Origin: Deefgea tanakiae
Lineage (GTDB): Bacteria; Pseudomonadota; Gammaproteobacteria; Burkholderiales; Chitinibacteraceae
Assembly: GCF_019665765.1 (NCBI RefSeq)
Contig: NZ_CP081150.1
Span: forward strand, 2,170,001 to 2,234,000
Direction: 5' to 3'
Length of the DNA stretch: 64,000 bases
Positions within the stretch are counted from its first letter, which is position 1. Every line of letters starts with the position of its first letter. The position numbers and the translations under genes are program-made. The notes beneath the pieces were generated by a model. The model was not told the DNA's origin. It saw nothing but the letters and a program-made list of their open reading frames with translations, and searched no databases. Below, piece after piece: positions 38,783 through 48,127 of this stretch.

Positions 38783-41700
38783 CTATTTTAATTTAAAGTT
38801 AACCCGAGAAACGCTGCCTTTATCATCTTTTGAATCAGCGGCAACCGCACCTGTTTTGGCTTTAGTCATAAACATGCGTGCATCATCCACGCCTGCGTCT
38901 TTGAGCGCATTCTTCACGCGCTGCGCTCGTGTCATTGCCAAGGCTTGTAATTGCTCTTCACCAATCACTGTGTTGGCCAATAACAGCTTTTCCATCTCTT
39001 CAACAGGCAGTGATTTATTCAAACCCAGTGCATTTTTAGGCTTAGGGAATTTTTCTTTCTTATACACTTGCGTCAATAAATCAGGCTTTTCCACTGCACT
39101 AATTTGCACCTCAGACTCGGAATTGACCGATTCTGCTTTTTCACCCAACTCAGCCGCTTTCAATTGTTGCATTTTATTTTGCAGCAACTGTACGCGTAGG
39201 CCTTCTGTATCTGCTTCTAGCCCGGCCCAACCGGTAATCTCAAGTTGCAACTCTGGCCTATCATTTAAGGCTTGGCTTAAATTGCTAATCGCCACTTTGG
39301 CCTCATCATCCAAACGTGCTTGCCCAGAGGCAAATTGCACATACGATAAACTCGGGCCATCGCCAAACACACTCCCCAAAGCATCAAACGGTGATGTGAC
39401 GATTTTTTCCAATACATTGCCAATCACCTGCCAAATAATGCCGCCCAAGCTAAATTCTGGATCATCGAGCGAGCCTTCAATCGGGAAATTAAGCTTGATT
39501 TGCCCCTTACGATCAGTGAGCAAAGACAAGCCAAATTTGACCGGCAATTTGGTCGCCGTTGGGCTTTCAACTGCATCGCCCAAAGTGAGTTGGTCGAGGA
39601 ATAATTTATTGCTGGCCTTGAGCTTTTTATTCTCAATTAAATACGCTACATCCATCGACATTTTGCCTTTTTCGATGCCATAGCCCGCATATTTAATCGC
39701 GTAGGCTGACGCATTAGTCAACTCATAGCCCTTTACGCCACCTTGGATATCAATAAAGAAATCTTTGGCCAGTGGATTAAGACTACCTTTGATTTGAACA
39801 GGGGCGATTTTATCAACGCTGCCACGCAAATCTAAGGTCGCACGACTGTCATTTTGGCTCGAAACACCAGCAATCACACCGCCCATCTCGGTCAGATTGG
39901 CAGAGAAATTCGGTTTAATGAATAAGTCACTGTATTGAATTTGGCCGTTGCTTAAAGTGATTTTATCGACTTTGATCGGCACACTCACTCCGCCGCTATC
40001 AGCCAAAGTCGGGGGCGTAGCGGCCGGTGCGCTCGCGATATCTTTAGCGGCACGCTCAGTTGTCACGGAAACTTGCTCACCATCTGTGACCATCACATCT
40101 TGCAAATTAAGCCGACCATCTGCCGACAAAATCAAACGCGAATAAAAATCGCTGAGCGCTACTTCACCGATATCAATACTCAAAGGCACAAATTGGGCGC
40201 TGATGCCACCCACATAGAGGCTCTTCCATTTCAAAAAGTCACTGCCGGTGGCTTTATCAAGGGCATATAAGTTGGTCGAACGCAGATTACCTTTATAGGA
40301 GCCAGAGAAACTCGGCTGAGTTGCAACGCTGAGTTGGCCTTTCGCATGGACAAAGCCACTGGCCAAAGTGATATTCACAAAACGACTAAAATACGGCTGC
40401 CCAAATGCAGCATCGACATTGCTGATGTCGACATTAAATACGCCTGAAAACGGTTGCGGCACCCATGACCCAGCCACGCTAATTTTTGCACCACGGCCAC
40501 CGGTTGCTTGAAATTTGAGTTCGGCCTTGGCCTTAGGACGTGAATCTACGTTTTTGACCAACAATGCAACATTCTTCCACTGTAATGGTTTTGCGTTTTC
40601 CACATGCTGATCTTGAATATCCACGCGCCAATCCTGCAGCGCCCCTTCTAGCAACTGCACCGACCATGGTTTATCTGCTGCAGGTTTACTCACTTCTTTT
40701 GCTAGAACACCAGGAAATGCATGTAATAAATTGATGCTGCCGTCGTTCAGTCGCAGTAAGTCCACAGCGCCTTTATCTGCATTCAATTTCGCAATTTGTA
40801 CGTGTTGCGAGGTCGAGTCGAGCGCAACATCAGCCAAGGAAAACTGAGCCATCGTTAAGGCGGGTTTCTTGTCTTTCGGTAAGCGCAGGCTCAAATCGGC
40901 AATTTGTAGCTGAGCGTTTTTGAGCGCGTAGCGCAAATTATCCAGAGCAAAATCAACGTCAGTGCTAGCACTGATTTTTGCATTGAGTTGCCCAGCCAGA
41001 AACGCCTGCGTATACGCGGAAAAATCGGCGACTTGAATAGCAGAAGCGCTTAACTTGCCTGATACGGCCAGTGGCTGCGGCAAGATATTGAGTTCTGCAG
41101 CTAGACTGGCTGCCTTATCGGTACTTGCAGTGAGTTGCAGCGTGAACGGGGTTTTGGTGTGATTGGATAGTTGCTTCACATTCAGTGCAATTGACTGTAT
41201 CGCCGTCGAATGTGCTGGCCTCACCGCCTCATCTAACCAGCGAACCTGACTATTTTGCACATTGATTTCGGCTACCTCCACCAGCAATTGATCAGCAGTC
41301 GATGTGGCCACCTCAGCGTTAAGCACAGCAGACGCCTTCACCGCCGATGCGGTCGCTACGGGTTTGCCTTCCGCGTGATTCAATAGTTTTTGCCAATTCA
41401 ATTGCTGCGCGGCATCCCGCGCAACGGTGACATCTAAACCATTGAGCGCAATTTTGCCAAAGCGAAACTGCTGCATCAAAGGCTGCATGTTTTTGAGTTC
41501 AATATCTAATTGCTTAAAAGCCAACAGTGGTTTTGATTGCTGCGTTGCAAGCACATCATCCAAAATCACATGCCCATTCAATACCAACTCAGCGCGATTT
41601 TTTTGTTGGCGGAATGTTAAATCTAATTGACTGCTGAGCTTTGCACTGGTCAGCTGCAAATTTGGTGGCAAAGGTGCATAGGCCAGCAAAGGCATTACAT

Positions 41701-42385
41701 CCTGCTGGTCAATTTTCAACTTTAAGGTCGTATCCAGACTATCTTTAAAAGGTTTACTTTCGCCTTGCAAAGCAAACGGTCTGCCATTAAAACGGCCAGA
41801 AAAATGCGGTTGGATGTACTCGTCGATGCGATTGGGTAAAGTGGATAAAAAAGGTAAACCAAAGTTGAGTTGATCGAGTTGTTGCTTTTGCCCGATAAAG
41901 CGGTCATCAAGCTGAACGCTTGAGTTAATCAGTTGAATATTATTGAGTGAAAAACGCGGCAAGGCTTTCGACTCAGATGGTTCTTTTGAAACAAGCAAAT
42001 CAGAAAAATTATATTGATTAGCAGTCAGTCGAATCACATTGACTTTGGCCTGCTCTAAAGTAATAGCGCGCAGTACTGGCGCTAAGCGAAAAATCGATGA
42101 CAACTCAGCATCAAGCAATAAGGACTTGAAACTGACAAACTCTCCGTACTGATCTTTTACCGCAACATCACGCAGTGTCACTTGCAGCAAGTATGGATTG
42201 ATATCAATCGCCCCAATCTGAACCGAGCGATTCAGAGCAACACTGGCTTTTTCCGCCAACAATGGCCGCAAAATCGCCGGCACAGCCCAAGCCCCCAATG
42301 CGCCAAACAGTGCCACAAGGGCAATAAAATAAACCATAAAACGCGACCAGCGAGGGTACTGGAAGAATCTTTTGAGTATTGTCAT
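38783..42385 (-). CDS. DUF748 / AsmA-like envelope protein
   Basis: A 1200-residue protein with one N-terminal membrane helix (about 18-40) and a very long, mostly beta, periplasmic body containing repeated DUF748 segments. SVALNRSVQIGAIDINPYLLQVTLRDVAVKD at the start is the classic opening. AsmA-like proteins of this kind are thought to bridge the envelope and move lipids. The last 250 residues include FASGQARLDDEAKVAISNLSQAL, like an OmpA-type peptidoglycan-binding start. The ATG at 42383-42385 is favoured over a GTG two codons upstream; neither has a strong site. Confidence 0.85.
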   Translation of the reverse strand: MTILKRFFQYPRWSRFMVYFIALVALFGALGAWAVPAILRPLLAEKASVALNRSVQIGAIDINPYLLQVTLRDVAVKDQYGEFVSFKSLLLDAELSSIFRLAPVLRAITLEQAKVNVIRLTANQYNFSDLLVSKEPSESKALPRFSLNNIQLINSSVQLDDRFIGQKQQLDQLNFGLPFLSTLPNRIDEYIQPHFSGRFNGRPFALQGESKPFKDSLDTTLKLKIDQQDVMPLLAYAPLPPNLQLTSAKLSSQLDLTFRQQKNRAELVLNGHVILDDVLATQQSKPLLAFKQLDIELKNMQPLMQQFRFGKIALNGLDVTVARDAAQQLNWQKLLNHAEGKPVATASAVKASAVLNAEVATSTADQLLVEVAEINVQNSQVRWLDEAVRPAHSTAIQSIALNVKQLSNHTKTPFTLQLTASTDKAASLAAELNILPQPLAVSGKLSASAIQVADFSAYTQAFLAGQLNAKISASTDVDFALDNLRYALKNAQLQIADLSLRLPKDKKPALTMAQFSLADVALDSTSQHVQIAKLNADKGAVDLLRLNDGSINLLHAFPGVLAKEVSKPAADKPWSVQLLEGALQDWRVDIQDQHVENAKPLQWKNVALLVKNVDSRPKAKAELKFQATGGRGAKISVAGSWVPQPFSGVFNVDISNVDAAFGQPYFSRFVNITLASGFVHAKGQLSVATQPSFSGSYKGNLRSTNLYALDKATGSDFLKWKSLYVGGISAQFVPLSIDIGEVALSDFYSRLILSADGRLNLQDVMVTDGEQVSVTTERAAKDIASAPAATPPTLADSGGVSVPIKVDKITLSNGQIQYSDLFIKPNFSANLTEMGGVIAGVSSQNDSRATLDLRGSVDKIAPVQIKGSLNPLAKDFFIDIQGGVKGYELTNASAYAIKYAGYGIEKGKMSMDVAYLIENKKLKASNKLFLDQLTLGDAVESPTATKLPVKFGLSLLTDRKGQIKLNFPIEGSLDDPEFSLGGIIWQVIGNVLEKIVTSPFDALGSVFGDGPSLSYVQFASGQARLDDEAKVAISNLSQALNDRPELQLEITGWAGLEADTEGLRVQLLQNKMQQLKAAELGEKAESVNSESEVQISAVEKPDLLTQVYKKEKFPKPKNALGLNKSLPVEEMEKLLLANTVIGEEQLQALAMTRAQRVKNALKDAGVDDARMFMTKAKTGAVAADSKDDKGSVSRVNFKLK

Positions 42386-42554
42386 GAGCACACAGGTTAA
42401 ATAAGTAAAGATATTGGATGGCGTAATACACTAGGCTTAGGTGATATGATCAAGCTAAACCTATACTGACTAAAAAGACTATCGTCTCTGCGGCATATTA
42501 GCAGTAAAATCCTAACAATTCGGGTGAATTTCCCCCAAACCTAGGACATAAGCA

Positions 42555-43790
42555 GTGTTTTCGTTTTTTCGCAAAAAAGACCCCGATGGCAACGACCCTC
42601 AAACGCAAAGTGGGCCGGCCACGGTCGCTGCGCGCGATCAGGGCGTAGCAACACAGTCAAAGCCTTTTGGCCCCGAGACCGTTATGCCGCTGGCGAATGA
42701 CGCAGCGAGCAGCGCGATCGAAAGCCACAACGATACGCAGCAGTATGATTTATCAACACTCACCATAGAAGTGGAATCGAGCAGCGATGTGCTGTCTCCG
42801 GCTGAAGAGCAAGCGGCGATGCTGCATGCGAATAATCAACTTCTCGCTGCCATTGGTATTTTGGAAGCGGAAAAGCCTGAATTTATCGGCAAACGCAAAC
42901 TTGAACCCTGGTTGATGCTGTTTGAGCTGTATCAACAGCAACAAAATCGCCAAGCCTACGACGCACTCGGGCTCGATTTTGTCGTTGCTTTTGAAAAAAC
43001 ACCGCCAGTCTGGCGACAACAAACCAATAAGCCGCAAGTGGCAACGAGTGCCAGCGCCTATCATGCCTTTCCAGCTGAGTTAACCATTGGCAATATCGAA
43101 AAAGAAGCGCAAAAATTTTTAGCGATTCGACAAAAAACGCCAGATATCCGCGTTGACTTTAGTAAGTTAAAAAAAATCGACGCGATGGGCGCTGCCGAAT
43201 TGGTCGCCGTATTACCGCGTCGCCATAAGCAACAAGGTCAATTGCAAATACTGGGCTCTCAATCGCTGATTGACGTAATCAAACCCAAAATTGAGGTGGG
43301 TAGACGTATTCCCGCAGAGGCGCCATTCTGGCTACTGTTGATTGAGATACATCAGATATTGGGTCTGCAAGAAGAATTTGAAAATTTGGCAGTCGACTAC
43401 GCGATTACTTTTGAAGTCTCGCCCCCCTCTTGGGACCCACTGCAAGCACCAAAAACAGGCGCGCAAATTGCCAAAGACGAAGCGAGTGCAAGAGCGGAAG
43501 TCGAACAAGCCGCTGATCAGCAAAACCAACTCATTGGCATCATTACCGCCGACCAGCCTCAGCTACTCGAGAAAATCAACGATCTTATCAGCAACAACAC
43601 CAATGTCACACTCGATTTTGCACGTGTTGACCGAATTGATTTTGAATCGGCTGGGCAACTTCTTAATCGGGCGATGGGGTGGCTGCAGCAGGGTAAACAA
43701 ATTCAAATTGTGAATGTCAATGAATTGGTGCTGGGCCTACTGCGCGTGATGGGCATCACCGAAATGCTCCAAGTCGAACGACGCAAATAA
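42555..43790 (+). CDS. Protein with duplicated STAS-like modules
   Basis: A 411-residue cytosolic protein starting at GTG (AGGA about eight bases upstream). After a low-complexity head (MFSFFRKKDPDGND, about 1-70), the same two-part module occurs twice. A helical piece (PWLMLFELYQQQQN...VVAFEKTPPVW, and FWLLLIEIHQILGL...AITFEVSPPSW) is followed or preceded by a STAS-like domain (DIRVDFSKLKKIDAMGAAELV, and NVTLDFARVDRIDFESAGQLL). STAS domains act in anti-sigma antagonism and lipid or transporter complexes. No partner kinase is nearby. It is 68 bp before hslV. Function unknown. Confidence 0.8.
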   Translation: MFSFFRKKDPDGNDPQTQSGPATVAARDQGVATQSKPFGPETVMPLANDAASSAIESHNDTQQYDLSTLTIEVESSSDVLSPAEEQAAMLHANNQLLAAIGILEAEKPEFIGKRKLEPWLMLFELYQQQQNRQAYDALGLDFVVAFEKTPPVWRQQTNKPQVATSASAYHAFPAELTIGNIEKEAQKFLAIRQKTPDIRVDFSKLKKIDAMGAAELVAVLPRRHKQQGQLQILGSQSLIDVIKPKIEVGRRIPAEAPFWLLLIEIHQILGLQEEFENLAVDYAITFEVSPPSWDPLQAPKTGAQIAKDEASARAEVEQAADQQNQLIGIITADQPQLLEKINDLISNNTNVTLDFARVDRIDFESAGQLLNRAMGWLQQGKQIQIVNVNELVLGLLRVMGITEMLQVERRK

Positions 43791-43858
43791 TCCCACCATA
43801 ACTTGCTTTTCGGCCATTTGGCTTCATCTAAACTGCACATTCAATTGAGGAGTTCAGC

Positions 43859-44404
43859 ATGGAGCAATTTGACGGAACCACGATAGTCTCCGTTCGTCGC
43901 GGCAATCATGTCGCAGTCGGTGGAGATGGCCAAGTCACTTTAGGTAATGTCGTTATCAAGGGCACAGCCCGCAAAGTACGCAAGCTCTACAACGATAAAG
44001 TGATTGTTGGTTTTGCTGGCGGTACCGCCGATGCGTTTACATTGTTCGAGCGCTTTGAAGCCAAGCTCGAAAAACACCAAGGGCATCTCACCCGCGCAGC
44101 AGTTGAGCTTGCTAAAGACTGGCGCACCGATCGCATGTTGCGCCGGCTTGAAGCGATGCTGATTGTCGCAGATCCGACCGCAACCTTAGTGATTACCGGT
44201 AATGGCGACGTATTAGAGCCAGAAGAAGGCATCGCAGCGATTGGATCGGGCGGAGCATTCGCACAAGCCGCTGCTACGGCTTTGCTCCAAAACACCGATT
44301 TGCCACCCGAAGTCGTCGTCAAAAAAGCACTAGAGATCGCAGGCAGCATTTGTATCTACACCAATCAGAATCATACGATTGAAAGCATGGGCGCTGAAAA
44401 CTAA
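43859..44404 (+). CDS. hslV: ATP-dependent protease peptidase subunit HslV
   Basis: The threonine peptidase that works with the HslU unfoldase. The 181 residues are close to the family norm. The sequence MEQFDG is a short propeptide, so the mature enzyme would start TTIVSVRRG with Thr7 as nucleophile. [17 protein letters not shown] and [14 protein letters not shown] are family stretches. hslU normally follows directly, but here birA follows after a terminator-like hairpin. GAGG lies before the ATG. Confidence 0.95.
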   Translation: MEQFDGTTIVSVRRGNHVAVGGDGQVTLGNVVIKGTARKVRKLYNDKVIVGFAGGTADAFTLFERFEAKLEKHQGHLTRAAVELAKDWRTDRMLRRLEAMLIVADPTATLVITGNGDVLEPEEGIAAIGSGGAFAQAAATALLQNTDLPPEVVVKKALEIAGSICIYTNQNHTIESMGAEN

Positions 44405-44416
44405 TTGTGTGCATAT

Positions 44417-44451
44417 GCCGCAGAGCAATACCCGCGGTACTGCTCTGCGGC
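44417..44451 (+). terminator. Long hairpin after hslV
   Basis: GCCGCAGAGCA (44417-44427) pairs perfectly with TGCTCTGCGGC (44441-44451). The loop can pair further as TACC/GGTA. It starts 13 bp after the hslV stop. The T-run after it is weak (CCTTGGTTT), so it may be a terminator or an mRNA 3'-end stabiliser. Confidence 0.65.
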
Positions 44452-44569
44452 CCTTGGTTTGAAATTGCTACAATCCAATACCTGAACGTCAAAATAGATT
44501 TTGTTCTCAGTAATACGCTCGCATTTAGATTCAGACACACACATCGCCTTCCTACAGTAAAATACCGCC

Positions 44570-45541
44570 ATGCACGATACCCTCAGCCTGTTGCGCGAAC
44601 TCAATGCGCACGAATACACCTCTGGTGCGCAAATTGCGCACAACCTTGGAATCTCCCGCGCCAGCGTTTCATTGGGGCTGGCCAAGGCAGAAGACTATGG
44701 TATTCATTTAGAACGTCGGCACGGCGTTGGCTATCGCCTCAGCAGCCCAATTGAATGGCTATCCCCGGCGTTGATCCAAGGGTATTTACCTGTAGAAAGC
44801 ATTAGCAAAATCACAGTGAGCAATACCCTCGCCTCAACCAATCGGCAACTCTTACTTAACCCTTTGCACGGTCAGCTCTTGGCCGCGGAATGGCAAGAAT
44901 GTGGCCGAGGCCGATTAGGGAGAACTTGGTTTGGCGCCTTAGGTGGCAGCCTGCTATTTTCCTACGCGTGGCGCTTTGATCGCGGCTCCGCTCAACTGGC
45001 TGGACTACCCTTAGCAGTCGGCGTCGCCATAGCGACCGCCCTGCAAGCAGCAGGTGTTGCAAAGATTGGGCTGAAGTGGCCCAACGATTTATTACTGCAA
45101 GATGCCAACGGCGAATGGGCCAAAGTCGGTGGTATTTTGATTGAAATGCAAGGCGATGCCTTGGGACCATCGCATGTGGTCATTGGCATCGGCTTAAATA
45201 TTGACCTCCCAGCAGCGTGGCAAGGGCAACTTGATCAAGCGGTAGCCTGCCTCAACCACGGCGGCCTCGCCTGTGGGCGCAATGAATTATTAGCCCGAAT
45301 GATTGCGCAACTCGAAATGACGCTGACTCAATTTGCAGAAACTGGATTTTCCCCGCTGCGGCCACAATGGGAAGCACTGCATGCTTGGTCAAATGCCACA
45401 CTCAATGTCATTGCCGCCAATGGCAATATACAAGCCGGCCAGTTTGCAGGATTAGCTGCGGATGGCTCATTAAAACTCACATCACCCCAAGGTGAAATCT
45501 TAGTGCATTCTGGCGACGTGAGCCTGAGGCGAGCACCATGA
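44570..45541 (+). CDS. birA: Bifunctional biotin ligase / biotin repressor BirA
   Basis: Attaches biotin to acetyl-CoA carboxylase and represses biotin genes. The 323-residue protein (E. coli 321) keeps the N-terminal winged helix (about 1-60; SGAQIAHNLGISRASVSLGL), so it is the repressor-type enzyme. The ligase domain has ECGRGRLGRTWFGALGGSLLFS and the catalytic KWPNDLLLQ. It overlaps coaX by four bases (ATGA). birA-coaX-SPOR is a conserved betaproteobacterial order. Confidence 0.95.
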   Translation: MHDTLSLLRELNAHEYTSGAQIAHNLGISRASVSLGLAKAEDYGIHLERRHGVGYRLSSPIEWLSPALIQGYLPVESISKITVSNTLASTNRQLLLNPLHGQLLAAEWQECGRGRLGRTWFGALGGSLLFSYAWRFDRGSAQLAGLPLAVGVAIATALQAAGVAKIGLKWPNDLLLQDANGEWAKVGGILIEMQGDALGPSHVVIGIGLNIDLPAAWQGQLDQAVACLNHGGLACGRNELLARMIAQLEMTLTQFAETGFSPLRPQWEALHAWSNATLNVIAANGNIQAGQFAGLAADGSLKLTSPQGEILVHSGDVSLRRAP

Positions 45542-46272
45542 ACGCAGCGCCCCTACTCATTGATATTGGCAATAGCCGAATCAAATGGCGGTACGCCGAG
45601 CAAGATGGTATGGCCCTAACGATCAGCGAACTCTGGCAACAATGCGCCCATTTACCAAAAACTCAACGCATCATCGGCTGCGCCGTGGCGAGTGTAGATT
45701 TGCAAGCGCAAATAGACCAATTATTTGCTCATCACTGGCAAGCCAGTACGCAGTGGCTCAAAGTGAGCCGCAGTGCATTGGGCATCCAAAATCATTACCA
45801 TAATTTAAATGAGCAAGGCCCAGATCGTTGGGCTGCAGTTTTAGGCGCGAGCCAACGCTTTGCCAAGCAAAACATACTGATCATTTCAGCGGGTACGGCA
45901 CTAGTGATCGATAGCCTCAGCGCTGAGGGTGATTTTTTAGGCGGCACCATTGCCCCTGGCCTTGGCTTAATGAAAGCCACGCTGCACCAAGCTACGGCGC
46001 GCCTACCTTTGGCACAAGGGCAAAACAAAGATTTCCCGCAATCAACGATTGATGCCATTGAAACCGGTTGCCTAAGAGCTATTCTCGGCGCGATAAACAT
46101 CGCAAAAATCGAATTGGCCAAACAAAACCAAGCTGAAGTTAAAATCGTGTTGTTTGGTGGCGATGCTGCAACTTTACAAGCATTGCTTAACGGCAAGGCC
46201 ATTGCAGTGGATAATCTAGTCTTAGATGGTCTAGCGGCATTGCTGGCCGCGGGCGATGGAGAATTTTGCTGA
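45538..46272 (+). CDS. coaX: Type III pantothenate kinase CoaX
   Basis: Phosphorylates pantothenate, the first step of CoA synthesis. The 244-residue protein has the ATP-binding start LLIDIGNSRIKWRYAE. NEQGPDRWAAVLGA holds the pantothenate-site GPDR, and ISAGTALVIDSL holds the catalytic Asp. Ends in TGA overlapping the next ATG by one base. Confidence 0.95.
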   Translation: MNAAPLLIDIGNSRIKWRYAEQDGMALTISELWQQCAHLPKTQRIIGCAVASVDLQAQIDQLFAHHWQASTQWLKVSRSALGIQNHYHNLNEQGPDRWAAVLGASQRFAKQNILIISAGTALVIDSLSAEGDFLGGTIAPGLGLMKATLHQATARLPLAQGQNKDFPQSTIDAIETGCLRAILGAINIAKIELAKQNQAEVKIVLFGGDAATLQALLNGKAIAVDNLVLDGLAALLAAGDGEFC

Positions 46273-47009
46273 TGAAATGGTTGTTTGTATTACTCGTCTT
46301 AGTCAACCTCGGCTTGTATGGATTTTCCAAACTAGACGCGCCGCCCGTCAATATCAATATCACGCAACGCGAAGTCAACGCCAGTCAAGTACGCGTTGTA
46401 ACCGGTCAACTCGGCAAGACGCCCGAGCCGACAGAAAGCGACGCGAAAAGCATCGCCAGCGCAACGACAACTGAAGTACCTAGCCCAACTGCAACACCAA
46501 AGCCAACAACGACAGCACTTGCAGCAGTGCAGCCGACCCCGCAAGTCAATGTAGGACGCTGCTGGCGCTGGGCTGGCGTGACGGGCGAGCAAATTGAAAA
46601 TGCTCGCAGCAAAATTAAAAGCCTAGGTTTAAGTGCCAGCGAAACCTCGAGCGGAGAGTCGACCAAAGTTTGGGTGTATATGCCGCCGCTAGACAGCCTA
46701 GATATTGCCAAGCAAAAAGCCGCACAACTCGCCGAAATGGGAGTTACGGATTATTTTGTCGTTAACAATGGTGGCCGCTGGCAAAACGCGATTTCACTCG
46801 GTATCTTTAGCACGCGTGAAGCGGGTGAGCGTCATTTGGCCGAACTTAAAGCTCTTGGCGTCAAATCGGCCGTCGTGCGAGATCGTGATGACACGCTCAA
46901 ACAAGCGAGTTTTAACTTTAAAAATATCAGTGATGCACAAGCCGATAAAATCACTAAACTAGCCACTTTGTTTACTGGCTCGGTCGTGCGTGAACTGAAA
47001 TGTAAATGA
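46272..47009 (+). CDS. SPOR-domain protein
   Basis: A 245-residue protein with an N-terminal membrane helix (MKWLFVLLVLVNLGLYGFS) and a Thr/Pro-rich linker (about 50-95). A C-terminal SPOR domain (about 150-225; VWVYMPPLDSLDIAKQKAAQL, AISLGIFSTREAGERHLAEL) binds denuded peptidoglycan at division sites. GGAG lies about ten bases before the ATG. The gene is coupled to coaX by a TGATG overlap. Its place after birA-coaX is conserved in betaproteobacteria. Confidence 0.88.
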   Translation: MKWLFVLLVLVNLGLYGFSKLDAPPVNINITQREVNASQVRVVTGQLGKTPEPTESDAKSIASATTTEVPSPTATPKPTTTALAAVQPTPQVNVGRCWRWAGVTGEQIENARSKIKSLGLSASETSSGESTKVWVYMPPLDSLDIAKQKAAQLAEMGVTDYFVVNNGGRWQNAISLGIFSTREAGERHLAELKALGVKSAVVRDRDDTLKQASFNFKNISDAQADKITKLATLFTGSVVRELKCK

Positions 47010-47490
47010 ACCACCGTCGGCCCTAGCGCATATTGCACTTCACGAACGCTGCTGCTGCTGATGATGTCATCAGCAAAGCAAGATCAAGCCCCTTGCTGTG
47101 ACGCATTTAACACTATATTCAGCCTTCATAAACACCACTATTCAATCTACTTCAATACCAATTTCTAAGCACTAATCTGTGAAGATCGTAATTTCCTTCC
47201 TGTTATAAACCAAAAATACTTTCCAAACAATTTCAACCAAAGACATTCGAATATCATAACCTACTAATTTGTAACACTATTTTACAAATTAACAAAACAG
47301 AAACATTGTAAGAAAAAAGTTCAACATTTGCCGACAAACGGTAGTGCATATCAGAAAACCCTGTTTGTGATTAAAACCACTTCTCTTTAGAATGCGCTCT
47401 GTAAACCGAATGCTCAATGCATAAGTAAGGGAGCACTCGGGTAAAAATCTAAATTGAACTTTTTTAATTATTACTCAGAGAGATACCCAA
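47010..47490. other. Long A/T-rich gap before the PEP-CTERM gene
   Basis: This 481-bp gap has no convincing gene. It holds a perfect 20-bp palindrome TGCTGATGA-TG-TCATCAGCA (47056-47075), a possible end of the SPOR transcript. AATTTGTAA-N7-TTACAAATT (47266-47290) may be an operator. The last 200 bp are strikingly A/T-rich, as often before strongly regulated secreted-protein genes. I could not find a clear sigma-54 box. Confidence 0.6.
47266..47290. promoter_or_regulatory. Operator-like palindrome upstream of the PEP-CTERM gene
   Basis: AATTTGTAA, seven bases, TTACAAATT: a perfect 9-bp inverted repeat, 200 bp before the gene, in A/T-rich DNA. The regulator is unknown. Confidence 0.4.
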
Positions 47491-48036
47491 ATGAAATTTG
47501 CTAAAACACTCGTTGCTACTGCATTATTTGCTGCGGCTACATTTTCACAAGCTGCAGTTGTTAAAATCAACCTAGATAAAAACTACGCTAATGACGCTCT
47601 TGCTGGTAAAGGTACGTTTGCAAGTAAATTGGGTGACACGATTCAATTTAGCTCTAAAGCTACAACATTTTCGGATCAAGCCCAATTCGACAGCATGTCA
47701 ACAATGGTGATCGGTACACTGCAACAAGGTACGATTTCCGTTTTAGAAGCTTGGTTAGAAAACAAAGCTACAAAGCAAAAATTTAGCTACACAATTGGTG
47801 ACGAGAAACCGTTTGGGAAAGCTTGGAGTTTCACTGGTCTTTTAGGTCAAAACTACAACTTTGCTGCTGGTGACTATACATTTAACTTTACCGCAAACTT
47901 AAACAAAAACGACAAAGGCGGATTCAATTACTCAACAACTGTAGCACCAGTTCCAGAACCAGAAACATATGCTTTGATGGGCATGGGCTTGGTTGGTTTG
48001 TTGGCTGCACGTCGTCGCAAAGCTAAACAAGCTTAA
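47491..48036 (+). CDS. PEP-CTERM sorted exported protein
   Basis: A 181-residue exported protein with a signal peptide (MKFAKTLVATALFAAATFSQA) and a C-terminal PEP-CTERM signal: VPEPETYALMGMGLVGLL, then ARRRKAKQA. In bacteria with exosortase (XrtA/EpsH) this tail is cut near VPEP, and such proteins often go with exopolysaccharide or biofilm. The middle is a beta-rich, Lys/Asn-rich domain with FxDxF-type features (QFSSKATTFSDQAQFDSM). No exosortase or EPS gene is in the window. The terminator directly follows. Confidence 0.9.
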   Translation: MKFAKTLVATALFAAATFSQAAVVKINLDKNYANDALAGKGTFASKLGDTIQFSSKATTFSDQAQFDSMSTMVIGTLQQGTISVLEAWLENKATKQKFSYTIGDEKPFGKAWSFTGLLGQNYNFAAGDYTFNFTANLNKNDKGGFNYSTTVAPVPEPETYALMGMGLVGLLAARRRKAKQA

Positions 48037-48055
48037 TCGCTGTTTCGCTAGCCAC

Positions 48056-48086
48056 AAAAAACCCACTGCTTGCAGTGGGTTTTTTT
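48056..48086 (+). terminator. Terminator after the PEP-CTERM gene
   Basis: ACCCACTGC-TT-GCAGTGGGT with a run of A residues before and seven T residues after. A textbook intrinsic terminator; the A-run would also let it serve the convergent gene cluster. Confidence 0.9.
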
Positions 48087-48127
48087 GCCAAAAACCTAAA
48101 ATCCAATCAGCACAAAACGTACAGCAT

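Noticed and set aside
47439-47488. A possible ninth copy of the palindromic repeat (GGGTA ... TACCC, 50 bp) before the PEP-CTERM gene
   Set aside because: Only the outer five bases pair; the inner arms and core do not match the family, so it is within chance.
47010-47490. A sigma-54 promoter for the PEP-CTERM gene
   Set aside because: No TGGCAC-N5-TTGC match could be found by eye.
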